A model generated the notes under the pieces. It ran no database searches and had not been told where the DNA came from. It worked only from the letters and a program-made list of their open reading frames with translations. Made by a program: the position numbers and the translations under genes. Shown here one piece after another: positions 8,847 through 16,557 of a stretch of 64,000 nucleotides of DNA; position 1 is the stretch's first letter; each line of letters begins with the position of its first letter. This DNA is from Acinetobacter pittii ANC 4050 (GTDB taxonomy: Bacteria > Pseudomonadota > Gammaproteobacteria > Pseudomonadales > Moraxellaceae): NCBI RefSeq assembly GCF_000399685.1, contig NZ_KB976987.1, positions 1,176,954 to 1,240,953 of the forward strand, given 5' to 3'.

Positions 8847-8876
8847 AAGCTGAGCAAAATTTTCATTGCTTAGCTT
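8847..8876 (+). terminator. Terminator of the siderophore operon
   Basis: There is an 11-bp stem (8847-8857 with 8866-8876) containing one G-U pair, with an 8-base loop, followed by a run of T. Confidence 0.75.
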
Positions 8877-8965
8877 TTTTTTGCATAAGTAAATCATTAT
8901 TCATGACAACTGTTTATCTCTAAAAGGAATAAGATATCTGCGTTTCGTGATAAGTGGCGATAAAG

Positions 8966-9853
8966 ATGTCTGGTGCTTTTGAATTTATCTTAGCGGGTAT
9001 GTTAGTTGGTTTCTGTGTAGGGATTACAGGAGTTGGTGGTGGATCATTAATGACGCCAATTTTAATTAGTCTTTTTAGAATTGAACCACATATCGCAATT
9101 GGTACCGATTTACTTTATGCCGCAATTTCAAAATTTTGCGGATCAATGGTTCACGCTAGAAAGCTTAATATTGTCTGGCCAATTGTTTTATGGTTAGCAG
9201 TAGGTAGTATTCCTGCATCTTTCGGTACTGCGTGGGTACTTGAACACTATTTAAGTCAGTCTACACACTATAAGTCTGTGTTAACCATGGTATTAGGCTT
9301 TATGCTGACTTTAACAGGTGTGTCTATTATTTTCCGTTCTCGTATTGAGAAGTTCTTTAATAAATTCCGTAATAAAGAAACCATCCAAACTGAAAATGAG
9401 CAGTTAGCAATCCATAAAAAACGTAGCTTTATCGTGATTATGGGCATCATTTTAGGCGTATTCGTAACGCTTTCCTCGGTTGGTGCCGGTGCATTTGGTA
9501 TCATGGCACTCGTGATCATGTTCCCGAACTTACCAATGATTCGCATTATCGGATCAGATGTTGTACATGCTGTATTGCTCACCTTAGTCGCTGGCCTAGG
9601 ACACATGAGTGCGGGTAACGTCGACTTTAACCTTCTAATGTGGTTATTAGTGGGTTCGATTCCGGCAATTATCATTGGCACATTAATTAGCTCTCGTATG
9701 CCGGAACGTTTAATCCGAAAAATTTTAGGGATTACCCTATTTGCCCTCGGTGTTAACTTTATGGTTCACCCAGTCAAAGCAAAACCGAAAGCACCTGTGG
9801 TACAACAACAAGCCGTGGTTGCCGAAAAAACAAGCAACTCGACTGAAAGATAG
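8966..9853 (+). CDS. TauE/SafE family sulfite exporter-like permease
   Basis: 295 residues from the ATG at 8966; a GTG at 8954 in frame is an alternative. The protein has about eight membrane segments in two homologous halves. The two diagnostic motifs are present: GITGVGGGSLMTPIL in the first half and LSSVGAGAFGIMALV in the second. Both halves also have the downstream GTDLLYAAISK / GSDVVHAVLLT pattern. Members move small sulfur-containing or other organic anions across the inner membrane. The substrate here is unknown. The polar tail after about residue 270 (KAKPKAPVVQQQAV) is probably cytoplasmic. No clear terminator separates it from aroG. Confidence 0.9.
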   Translation: MSGAFEFILAGMLVGFCVGITGVGGGSLMTPILISLFRIEPHIAIGTDLLYAAISKFCGSMVHARKLNIVWPIVLWLAVGSIPASFGTAWVLEHYLSQSTHYKSVLTMVLGFMLTLTGVSIIFRSRIEKFFNKFRNKETIQTENEQLAIHKKRSFIVIMGIILGVFVTLSSVGAGAFGIMALVIMFPNLPMIRIIGSDVVHAVLLTLVAGLGHMSAGNVDFNLLMWLLVGSIPAIIIGTLISSRMPERLIRKILGITLFALGVNFMVHPVKAKPKAPVVQQQAVVAEKTSNSTER

Positions 9854-9970
9854 TAAAATCAATAGGATTTTTCCAAACTGAAATACCATGAGATGTAAGA
9901 TTTTCATAATTATTTCATGGTATATTCAGTACACAAAACAACCTTTAGTATGATTGAACCAGTGACAGCA

Positions 9971-11059
9971 ATGACTACACATTTAAATTCCGTTTCAAAG
10001 CCAGATATCGACGACGTTAATATTAAAAGCATTCAAACTCTTGTAACACCAAATGAGCTTAAGTCAGAACTTCCTCTATCTGATGTTGCTTCACAAACTG
10101 TTCTAAAAGGCCGCGAAACTATTCGTAATATTTTAGATGGTTCAGATAAGCGTCTGTTTGTCGTTATTGGTCCTTGCTCTATTCATGATCCCAAAGCTGC
10201 TCACGAATATGCTGATCGCTTAAAAGCGCTAAGCGAAAAGGTTAAAGATACTCTATATCTAGTTATGCGTGTTTATTTTGAAAAACCACGTACAACAATT
10301 GGTTGGAAAGGTCTAATCAATGACCCAGATATGAATGATTCATTTAACATCGAAAAAGGTTTACGTATTGGTCGTAAGCTGTTGCTTGAATTAAATGAAA
10401 AAGGTTTACCATGTGCAACTGAAGCACTTGATCCTAACTCACCACAGTATTACCAAGACTTAATTTCATGGTCTGCGATTGGTGCACGTACAACCGAAAG
10501 TCAAACTCACCGTGAAATGTCTTCTGGTCTATCTTCACCAGTAGGTTTTAAAAATGGTACAGATGGTGGTTTAACTGTTGCAACCAATGCGATGCAATCT
10601 GTTAAATATGGCCATAGTTTCTTAGGCTTGAACGAAGATGGACAAGTTTCAATTATCAATACCAGTGGTAACCCTTATGCACACGTTGTATTACGTGGTG
10701 GTAATGGTAAACCAAACTATGACGCAGGCTCGGTTGCAGAAGCAGAAAATGCTTTAGCAAAAGCTAAAGTTAGCAATAAAATCATGATCGATGCGAGTCA
10801 CGCCAACTCAAATAAAGACCCGTACTTACAACCGCTTGTTCTTAAAAATATTACTGAACAAATTTTAGATGGTAATAAATCAATTGTCGGTATTATGGTT
10901 GAAAGTCACTTAAAAGGTGGCCGCCAAGATATTCCTGAAAATCTTTGTGATCTTGAATATGGTAAATCAGTAACTGATGGCTGTATTGACTGGGAAACTA
11001 CCGAGAAGACATTGCTTGAAATGCATGAAGCTTTAAAAGAAGTTTTACCAAATCGCTAA
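9971..11059 (+). CDS. aroG: 3-deoxy-7-phosphoheptulonate synthase, class I
   Basis: 362 residues from the ATG at 9971; ATGs at 9917 and 9950 are in frame, but the first overlaps a TGGTATATT extended -10-like element. The enzyme condenses phosphoenolpyruvate and erythrose-4-phosphate, the first step of the shikimate pathway. Family motifs are present in order: GPCSIHD (about 67-73, with the metal-binding Cys), FEKPRTTIGWKGL, ESQTHREMSSGLS-PVGFKNGTDG, MIDASHANS and VESHLKGGRQ. The length is close to E. coli AroG/AroF/AroH (about 350). Which aromatic amino acid inhibits it cannot be told safely from the sequence. Confidence 0.95.
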   Translation: MTTHLNSVSKPDIDDVNIKSIQTLVTPNELKSELPLSDVASQTVLKGRETIRNILDGSDKRLFVVIGPCSIHDPKAAHEYADRLKALSEKVKDTLYLVMRVYFEKPRTTIGWKGLINDPDMNDSFNIEKGLRIGRKLLLELNEKGLPCATEALDPNSPQYYQDLISWSAIGARTTESQTHREMSSGLSSPVGFKNGTDGGLTVATNAMQSVKYGHSFLGLNEDGQVSIINTSGNPYAHVVLRGGNGKPNYDAGSVAEAENALAKAKVSNKIMIDASHANSNKDPYLQPLVLKNITEQILDGNKSIVGIMVESHLKGGRQDIPENLCDLEYGKSVTDGCIDWETTEKTLLEMHEALKEVLPNR

Positions 11060-11083
11060 TTCATCTTTTTAAGTTTGAAAGTT

Positions 11084-11105
11084 AAGCCCTCATTCTTGAG
11101 GGCTT
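11084..11105 (+). terminator. Terminator of aroG
   Basis: There is a 9-bp perfect stem (11084-11092 with 11097-11105) with a TTCT loop, followed by TTTTTATTTTT. Confidence 0.85.
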
Positions 11106-11130
11106 TTTTATTTTTGGGTGAAATTCAAAA

Positions 11131-11874
11131 TCAAACTAAATAAAAATAACTCACAACAAAAGCAAAAAGCAGTACGGTTTCACTTAGCTCAATCGTTGCA
11201 CCGACTGTATCCCCCGTAATACCACCTATTCTTTTTATAAACAGATGTCTTAAGTAAACCAGGCTGATCAAAAAACCAATAATGGCAATAAGCCCCTGCC
11301 ATTCCCAATATAAAGCCAATAGCAGAACCAACCCAGCTATTATCCAAGAAGTCGTTTTAGGTAAATGATCAGTCAACGAACGACCTAAACCTTTTTCACG
11401 GACATAGGGTGTAGTTAAAAACAAAATAGATGGCACAACACGACCTAGTACGGGAACAAAGACTAAAAATAACGTTTGATGCTGTTCAATCAACACATAA
11501 ATCAGTGCAAATTTGAGTAAACAAATAATGACTAAACTGAGTACTCCAATTGGGCCACAACTTGGATCCTTCATGATTTGTAAAGTACGCAGTTTGTCAC
11601 CAAAACCACCTACCCACGCATCAGCAGTATCCGCTAGCCCATCTAAATGCAATCCACCTGTCAGCCAAATCCATAAAGTGAAAATGATTGAAGCAACTAA
11701 AAGAATAGGTAATTTAGCAAAAAGACAGGCCGTAATAAAAAGTATGCCACCAATAATTAGCCCAACTAGCGGATAGAATAAAATAGCCCGACCATTTTGT
11801 TGCGCCGTCGGTATTGTCTTTAGCTCAATAGGCAGAACAGTTAAAAATTGCAATGCAATCCAAAAAGGTGTCAT
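11131..11874 (-). CDS. cobS: Adenosylcobinamide-GDP ribazoletransferase (cobalamin synthase)
   Basis: 247 residues from the ATG at 11874; a TTG two codons upstream is possible. An integral inner-membrane enzyme that joins adenosylcobinamide-GDP and alpha-ribazole (phosphate) in the last assembly step of cobalamin. The hallmark motif GGLHLDGLADTADAW is present with metal-binding acidic residues, followed by KDPSCGPIGVLSLV and GGITGDTVGATIEL. Six or seven membrane segments are visible. It lies downstream of, and codirectional with, cobU-cobT-cobC but is separated from them by a lipoprotein phosphatase gene with its own terminator. Confidence 0.95.
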   Translation of the reverse strand: MTPFWIALQFLTVLPIELKTIPTAQQNGRAILFYPLVGLIIGGILFITACLFAKLPILLVASIIFTLWIWLTGGLHLDGLADTADAWVGGFGDKLRTLQIMKDPSCGPIGVLSLVIICLLKFALIYVLIEQHQTLFLVFVPVLGRVVPSILFLTTPYVREKGLGRSLTDHLPKTTSWIIAGLVLLLALYWEWQGLIAIIGFLISLVYLRHLFIKRIGGITGDTVGATIELSETVLLFAFVVSYFYLV

Positions 11875-11930
11875 ATCCAAGTCTCTAACTGATCTATATT
11901 TAAAAACAAATAGAATTATGAAGAAATAAA

Positions 11931-11958
11931 AATGGGAATAGCAATCCCTATTCCCATT
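11931..11958 (-). terminator. Terminator of the lipoprotein phosphatase gene
   Basis: There is an 11-bp perfect stem (11931-11941 with 11948-11958). On the minus strand it is followed by a U-rich run, 22 bp beyond the phosphatase stop. Confidence 0.8.
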
Positions 11959-11979
11959 AAAGACTTCAAAACTGAAAAT

Positions 11980-13548
11980 CTATTGCATTTGATAGCACTG
12001 TTTCAATTTGATGTAGTCGTAGTAAAAACTGGTTGGTGTGTAACGTGCATAGTTACAAGCAGATTTAAATAAAGTCTCTTTTTCGTTATAAAGCATTTTG
12101 ACCAAAGTATTACCTTGGCTATTTTGATAAATATCCCACTGTACATTTGCCGCCATAGGAGAAACCACTTCACCACGCCATGTACTTGTTGAATAATTAT
12201 AAGTCTGGCGAATTGGCAAAGGTTGCATCATATTATGCAAATCTAAGCTGGTCGCCAAAGGAATAATAATTTCAGCATGGGCAAAACGTAAAACGGCTTT
12301 ATAAGGCTGGGCCTTATTCACCACGGCATCAACTTGTTGGAATAAATCTTGTTTTAAACCTTGCGCGATTTCACTGGTGACTTGATTTGACTCTGTAAAG
12401 CTTGGGCCTTTTTCATAAAAATCATTGGCATCATTAAATTCAGCATAAAACTTTGCGGCTTCTAACGGCATATATTTATCAAAATCGACACCTTTTAACT
12501 CTTCTTTCATACCGCCAGAAATTGAATAGAGTTCATAAACATAAGCTGCTGCATCAACTGCACTAGTAATTGTATTTTTACCCTTACCTTTTTCTGTAAT
12601 TTGCTCACCTTTTGGGGAAGTTACCGTGATGGCCCCGGTATTACTAAAGCTATAACCTGTTGTACCGAGTTTTTTAATAAATTCTGCTTTAAAAATCGGG
12701 TTCAGTACTGTTTGAGCAATTTTTTCAGCTTGAGTATTCTTTGATAACTCATCCAACTTTTGGGCTAAATCTTTATTATTTTCTTCAAAATCTTGATAGG
12801 CCTGACTAGCATCATAAATTTTCTGCTGGCTAGCACTCAGTGGTTGATTTAAATCCTCATCTGCATTCAAACTATGAAAGTAAAGTTTAAAACGATCAAC
12901 GCCACCATCTTCAACGCTTGGTACACTTTCACTCGATAAACTAGTATAAGTCGCTGGAACAATTTTATCTTTAAGCTGAGGCTGTTGTTTGATGAGTTCA
13001 GCAGTAAAAAATTTAGCACTATCAACCGCACGATCTACCCCAGAACTCTGTACCAATATAGAGGCTTGGGAATTTAAAAGAGTTGGTAAGCGCTGTAATA
13101 ATCGGTCTGCAATGCCACGGTGTTCTAAGATACCCGTCATGGTTTCGTTTCCATAACCATACTGGCGGATTCCTTCCACCCCATAGCCTAATAAGATATT
13201 GGCTTTCATCATTGCTTCTAAATCAACACCTAATTGTTCACCTAACGGTGTTAAGGCATTTTCTGCTTTTGCCTGTTTCCATAAATTATAAAGTGCTAAA
13301 TCATATTTCAGACTTGAGAGTCCTCTCGAACCATGGCGTGCTACTAACTCTGTAAAAACAGGCTGGAATCCATTTGGCACTTGTTCGTAGCTTTTTAAGT
13401 CTTGTTGCGGTTGATAAGGTGTTTTTGTTTGATAATATTTTGATTGGTTTGTATTCGGTGGGTTTTGAACACCTTGATCATTATTATCGTTACAAGCCGC
13501 AAGTAATAATGAGGCTGAAAGAATCGTTGTTTTAAATAAAATATTCAT
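11980..13548 (-). CDS. Lipoprotein histidine phosphatase (acid phosphatase/MINPP-like)
   Basis: 522 residues. The N-terminus MNILFKTTILSASLLLAACN is a lipoprotein signal with lipobox LLAAC, so the protein should be acylated and face the periplasm or outer membrane. The catalytic RHG motif (VARHGSRGLSSLKYDL, about residues 70-75) and the distal HAE motif (LRFAHAEIIIPLA, about 420) define branch 2 of the histidine phosphatase superfamily, which includes phytases, acid glucose-1-phosphatases and multiple inositol polyphosphate phosphatases. In this branch the HAE motif replaces the usual HD of bacterial phytases, as in MINPP proteins. It probably releases phosphate from an external organic phosphate. 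It sits between cobC and cobS with its own terminator. Confidence 0.85.
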   Translation of the reverse strand: MNILFKTTILSASLLLAACNDNNDQGVQNPPNTNQSKYYQTKTPYQPQQDLKSYEQVPNGFQPVFTELVARHGSRGLSSLKYDLALYNLWKQAKAENALTPLGEQLGVDLEAMMKANILLGYGVEGIRQYGYGNETMTGILEHRGIADRLLQRLPTLLNSQASILVQSSGVDRAVDSAKFFTAELIKQQPQLKDKIVPATYTSLSSESVPSVEDGGVDRFKLYFHSLNADEDLNQPLSASQQKIYDASQAYQDFEENNKDLAQKLDELSKNTQAEKIAQTVLNPIFKAEFIKKLGTTGYSFSNTGAITVTSPKGEQITEKGKGKNTITSAVDAAAYVYELYSISGGMKEELKGVDFDKYMPLEAAKFYAEFNDANDFYEKGPSFTESNQVTSEIAQGLKQDLFQQVDAVVNKAQPYKAVLRFAHAEIIIPLATSLDLHNMMQPLPIRQTYNYSTSTWRGEVVSPMAANVQWDIYQNSQGNTLVKMLYNEKETLFKSACNYARYTPTSFYYDYIKLKQCYQMQ

Positions 13549-13672
13549 AAGTCAGATAGTTTATTAATTAGAAATGTTCGTATCTTAGATTTTAATAATG
13601 ACAGTTCTATTACTTTAAAGTAAATATCTGTATAAAAATAATAACTTACAAGTGTATAGAAATATAAAAAGG

Positions 13673-14272
13673 CTATATCAATATAAAGTTTAATTGATCA
13701 TCTTTTTCATAAAATTCGAGTGAATATAATTTTCCAAGCTCTGCAGGCATTTTGAGTAAATCATCTAAAGATTGTTGTCTAGCCAAACAAGCCAATAGCT
13801 TAATCACACCGCCATGTGTAACAACCAATGCATGCTGTAAGTTTTGTTGTTGCATATGTGCAAATAAATCCTGAAAACCTTTAAGAACCCTTGTTTGAAA
13901 CTCCATTAATGTTTCTGCGCGAGGTGGACAATATTGACTTGGCTTTTGCCAAAAATTTGCCAGTAATTCTGGTGAGGTGTCATAAATTTGCTGAGTTGAG
14001 ATGCCTTCCCAATCTCCAAAATACATTTCTTTTAAGTCATGATTTAAAAATAAAGGGAGTCCAGTTGTCTTCGCAAATTGCTCAGCAAAACAAGCGCAAC
14101 GCTTTAATGAGGAACTTACAATAATATCCCATGGCTGATTTGCAACTTGCTCAATAGTTGACTGCATTTGCTGCCAACCTTTTGCTGTTAACTCATCATC
14201 TAAATGGCCACGTAAAGTGTGGCTATATTGACTTTCACCATGTCTAAGCAAATCAATTTTAAATTTGCTCAA
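13673..14272 (-). CDS. cobC: Alpha-ribazole phosphatase, histidine phosphatase family
   Basis: 199 residues. The catalytic motif LLRHGESQYSHTLRGHLDDELTAKGWQQM is at the N-terminus and a second catalytic His lies in VVTHGGVIKLL, with Glu in KEMYFGDWEG. This is branch 1 of the superfamily, the CobC type. It removes phosphate from alpha-ribazole-5'-phosphate or from adenosylcobalamin-5'-phosphate. The start is a TTG preceded by GGAG at 6-base spacing, and the first 14 bases overlap the end of cobT, indicating coupled translation. The neighbours cobT and cobU support CobC over a general phosphoglycerate mutase. Confidence 0.9.
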   Translation of the reverse strand: MSKFKIDLLRHGESQYSHTLRGHLDDELTAKGWQQMQSTIEQVANQPWDIIVSSSLKRCACFAEQFAKTTGLPLFLNHDLKEMYFGDWEGISTQQIYDTSPELLANFWQKPSQYCPPRAETLMEFQTRVLKGFQDLFAHMQQQNLQHALVVTHGGVIKLLACLARQQSLDDLLKMPAELGKLYSLEFYEKDDQLNFILI

Positions 14273-15320
14273 TTTTATCTCCGCTTACAGCAGCTTGGAC
14301 AAAGGTAGCCATTTGGTTGTGTAATACGCATGCCATTTTGACTAATGCCAAAGCAGCACCTGCACCACTCCCTTCACCTAAACGCAAATTCATCTTTAAA
14401 ATTGGGTCAGCATTGAGTTCTTGTAAAATACGCTGATGGCCATATTCTGCCGATTGATGACCAAATAGCATCCAGTCACGTACTTTAGGATTCATTCGTA
14501 CTGCACATAAAGCTGCTACAGAACTAATAAAACCATCGACAATGATAGGTAACCCCACTTGCGCACTGCGAATGTAAGCACCGACGATTGCTGCAATTTC
14601 TAAGCCACCAACTGCGCACAATGTTTTGAAAACATCACCAATAACATGTTTATGATGAAGTTCTATTGCTTGCTCAATTACTTCAATTTTATGTCTTAAC
14701 TGATCGGCGCCAATTCCTGTACCAACTCCAGTCAATTGTTCGGCAGTATCATTTAATAAAAGGCATGCTAAAGCGGAGGCAGAACAGGTATTTCCAATTC
14801 CCATTTCACCCGCAATATAAATATCTGCACCGTCGGCCTTAGCCATATCTACGCTTTTTTTACCTAACTCTAAAGCAGCACGACCTTCGTCAGCATTCAT
14901 TGCAGCTTGTTTAGCAAAATTTGCAGTACCAGCACGGATACAATGACATTCAACGCCTGCATATTCATATACCTCACCGACTGTACCGCAATCAATGACC
15001 TGCAAATGAGCTTGATGATATTTGGCAATGACACTAATTGCTGCGCCACCAGTCGTGAAGTTTTGCAGCATTTGACGAGTTACTGCTTGAGGATATGCAG
15101 AGATATTTTCTTCAACCACTCCATGATCGCCTGCAAAAATTGTAATCCATGGGTGGCTAACTTGTGGATGTACATTTGACTGTAAACTGGCAAGTTTAAC
15201 TGCTATCAGTTCTAAATCACCTAAGGCACCAGTAGGTTTAGTGAGTTGGAGTTGGTGGTGCTCAGCTTGTTGTTTTGCATCTAAATTAGGTTGCTTTATA
15301 GATTCTAACCACCAGTTCAT
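14259..15320 (-). CDS. cobT: Nicotinate-nucleotide--dimethylbenzimidazole phosphoribosyltransferase
   Basis: 353 residues from the ATG at 15320, which has AGGTGAG about 6 bases upstream; a GTG at 15332 is less likely. The enzyme makes alpha-ribazole phosphate from nicotinate mononucleotide and dimethylbenzimidazole. Motifs present: KPTGALGDLE near the start, FAGDHGVVEENISAYPQAVT, GGAAI, GEMGIGNTCSASALAC, GTGIG and the C-terminal GEGSGAGAAL with the catalytic Glu. Length matches E. coli CobT (359). It overlaps cobC, and its GTG alternative would overlap cobU, so the genes form one operon. Confidence 0.96.
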   Translation of the reverse strand: MNWWLESIKQPNLDAKQQAEHHQLQLTKPTGALGDLELIAVKLASLQSNVHPQVSHPWITIFAGDHGVVEENISAYPQAVTRQMLQNFTTGGAAISVIAKYHQAHLQVIDCGTVGEVYEYAGVECHCIRAGTANFAKQAAMNADEGRAALELGKKSVDMAKADGADIYIAGEMGIGNTCSASALACLLLNDTAEQLTGVGTGIGADQLRHKIEVIEQAIELHHKHVIGDVFKTLCAVGGLEIAAIVGAYIRSAQVGLPIIVDGFISSVAALCAVRMNPKVRDWMLFGHQSAEYGHQRILQELNADPILKMNLRLGEGSGAGAALALVKMACVLHNQMATFVQAAVSGDKIEQI

Positions 15321-15321
15321 T

Positions 15322-15840
15322 TTATTTCTCACCTTTTAAAATCATTGGAAAACCAGCCACACAAAACACAACTTTATCTGCAATTTGTCCTAATGCTTGA
15401 TGTAGCCTTCCTGCTTCATCTACAAAACGACGACTAATCTCACCGAGTGGCACAACGCCTAAACCCGTTTCATTACTTACTAAAATAATTTCTGACTGAA
15501 GCGTAGGTAAGACTTTTAACAGCTGCTCACACTCACGTTGTTGAACACTTTGATCATCTAACAGTAACAAATTGGTTAGCCAAAGCGTTAAACAATCCAC
15601 CAAAATAATTTGATTAGGACTATCAATTTTTTGCAGAGCTTTTGCTAACAATAAGGGTTCTTCAACCAAAGACCAGTGAAGAGGACGCTGATTTTGATGA
15701 TGCACAATTCGGTTTTGCATTTCTGGATCAAGCGCTTGCGCCGTCGCCACATAAGTGACAGCTAATTGCATAGATATTGCCGTTTGTTCAGCCAGTCGGC
15801 TTTTACCAGAACGGGCACCACCTAAAATCAATTGCAACAT
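15322..15840 (-). CDS. cobU: Adenosylcobinamide kinase / adenosylcobinamide-phosphate guanylyltransferase
   Basis: 172 residues. The P-loop is GGARSGKS (residues 7-14), followed by the family pattern YVATAQALDPEMQNRIVHHQNQRP, a VDCLTLWLTNLL strand and VSNETGLGVVPLGEISRRFVDEAGRLHQ. This matches bifunctional CobU/CobP, which phosphorylates adenosylcobinamide and then adds GMP. The start overlaps the upstream 2H phosphoesterase gene by 13 bases, and the stop lies 2 bases before the cobT ATG. I found no cobalamin riboswitch upstream of the operon. Confidence 0.95.
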   Translation of the reverse strand: MLQLILGGARSGKSRLAEQTAISMQLAVTYVATAQALDPEMQNRIVHHQNQRPLHWSLVEEPLLLAKALQKIDSPNQIILVDCLTLWLTNLLLLDDQSVQQRECEQLLKVLPTLQSEIILVSNETGLGVVPLGEISRRFVDEAGRLHQALGQIADKVVFCVAGFPMILKGEK

Positions 15841-16454
15841 GAATCACCTAAAAACAAATGCTGATATGGATATAATTTACCTTGTAAAGATTGAGCCTGA
15901 TAATAACCAAACGTTAAATGCTCAACTTTAAGGTCAAATTCAGCTCTTTTGTATTGTACAGGTAATTGAAAAATTTTTTGCAAAATCAAATCACTACTAT
16001 AATCTTTTTTATATAACCCTAATGTGATGTGCGGACAATAATCTAAAGCCGCAATTTCATTAGAAACTAGGCCAAGTTTTTGGCGAATATGAGATAAGAT
16101 ATTCTCGGGGTCTTGGATTTGAACAAATAAAGCACTAGTAAAACTATCAACTGAACCAATTTTTAATCGAAATGGTGCAATATTTTCTTTTTTTAAAATT
16201 TCGCTTTGCTGCTCAAATTCACTGAAACTAAAGTCATCACTATAAGTTTTAGTCTCGTTAGTTAAAAATCCACATATAAACAATGTGACATGAAATTGAC
16301 GAAGATTGGGTTCTAATAACAACTCTGAAAAATGCGCACGTAAAGTATTTAGATCGTTAACTAATTTTTGATCATTAATTTCTAAATACCATAAAGCATA
16401 ATTTTGACGCCCAAGGTGCCATTCAGGATAATCCCGTATAGATGTTGGCACCAT
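15828..16454 (-). CDS. 2'-5' RNA ligase-like 2H phosphoesterase
   Basis: 208 residues from the ATG at 16454; a GTG at 16478 is in frame. Neither start has a clear ribosome binding site. Two H-x-T motifs, FHVTLF (about residue 80) and HITLGLY (about residue 150), are spaced as in 2H phosphoesterases, which act on cyclic phosphates or 2'-5' linkages. There is no membrane segment. It overlaps cobU by 13 bases and is the first gene of the cob operon, which is unexpected. A role in the nucleotide loop is conceivable but unproven. Confidence 0.75.
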   Translation of the reverse strand: MVPTSIRDYPEWHLGRQNYALWYLEINDQKLVNDLNTLRAHFSELLLEPNLRQFHVTLFICGFLTNETKTYSDDFSFSEFEQQSEILKKENIAPFRLKIGSVDSFTSALFVQIQDPENILSHIRQKLGLVSNEIAALDYCPHITLGLYKKDYSSDLILQKIFQLPVQYKRAEFDLKVEHLTFGYYQAQSLQGKLYPYQHLFLGDSCCN

Positions 16455-16557
16455 GAAAGTCGAAGGTTTTAGCAGCACAGCTTTAATTCAAAATCATTTA
16501 TGTTTCGTATTAAAGCATGTTTGCCTTTTAGTTGTGGGATTAATTACTTAAAAGAAC

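Noticed and set aside
9917..9970. Longer aroG start at 9917
   Set aside because: It overlaps an extended -10-like element and has no ribosome site; the family-length start is at 9971.
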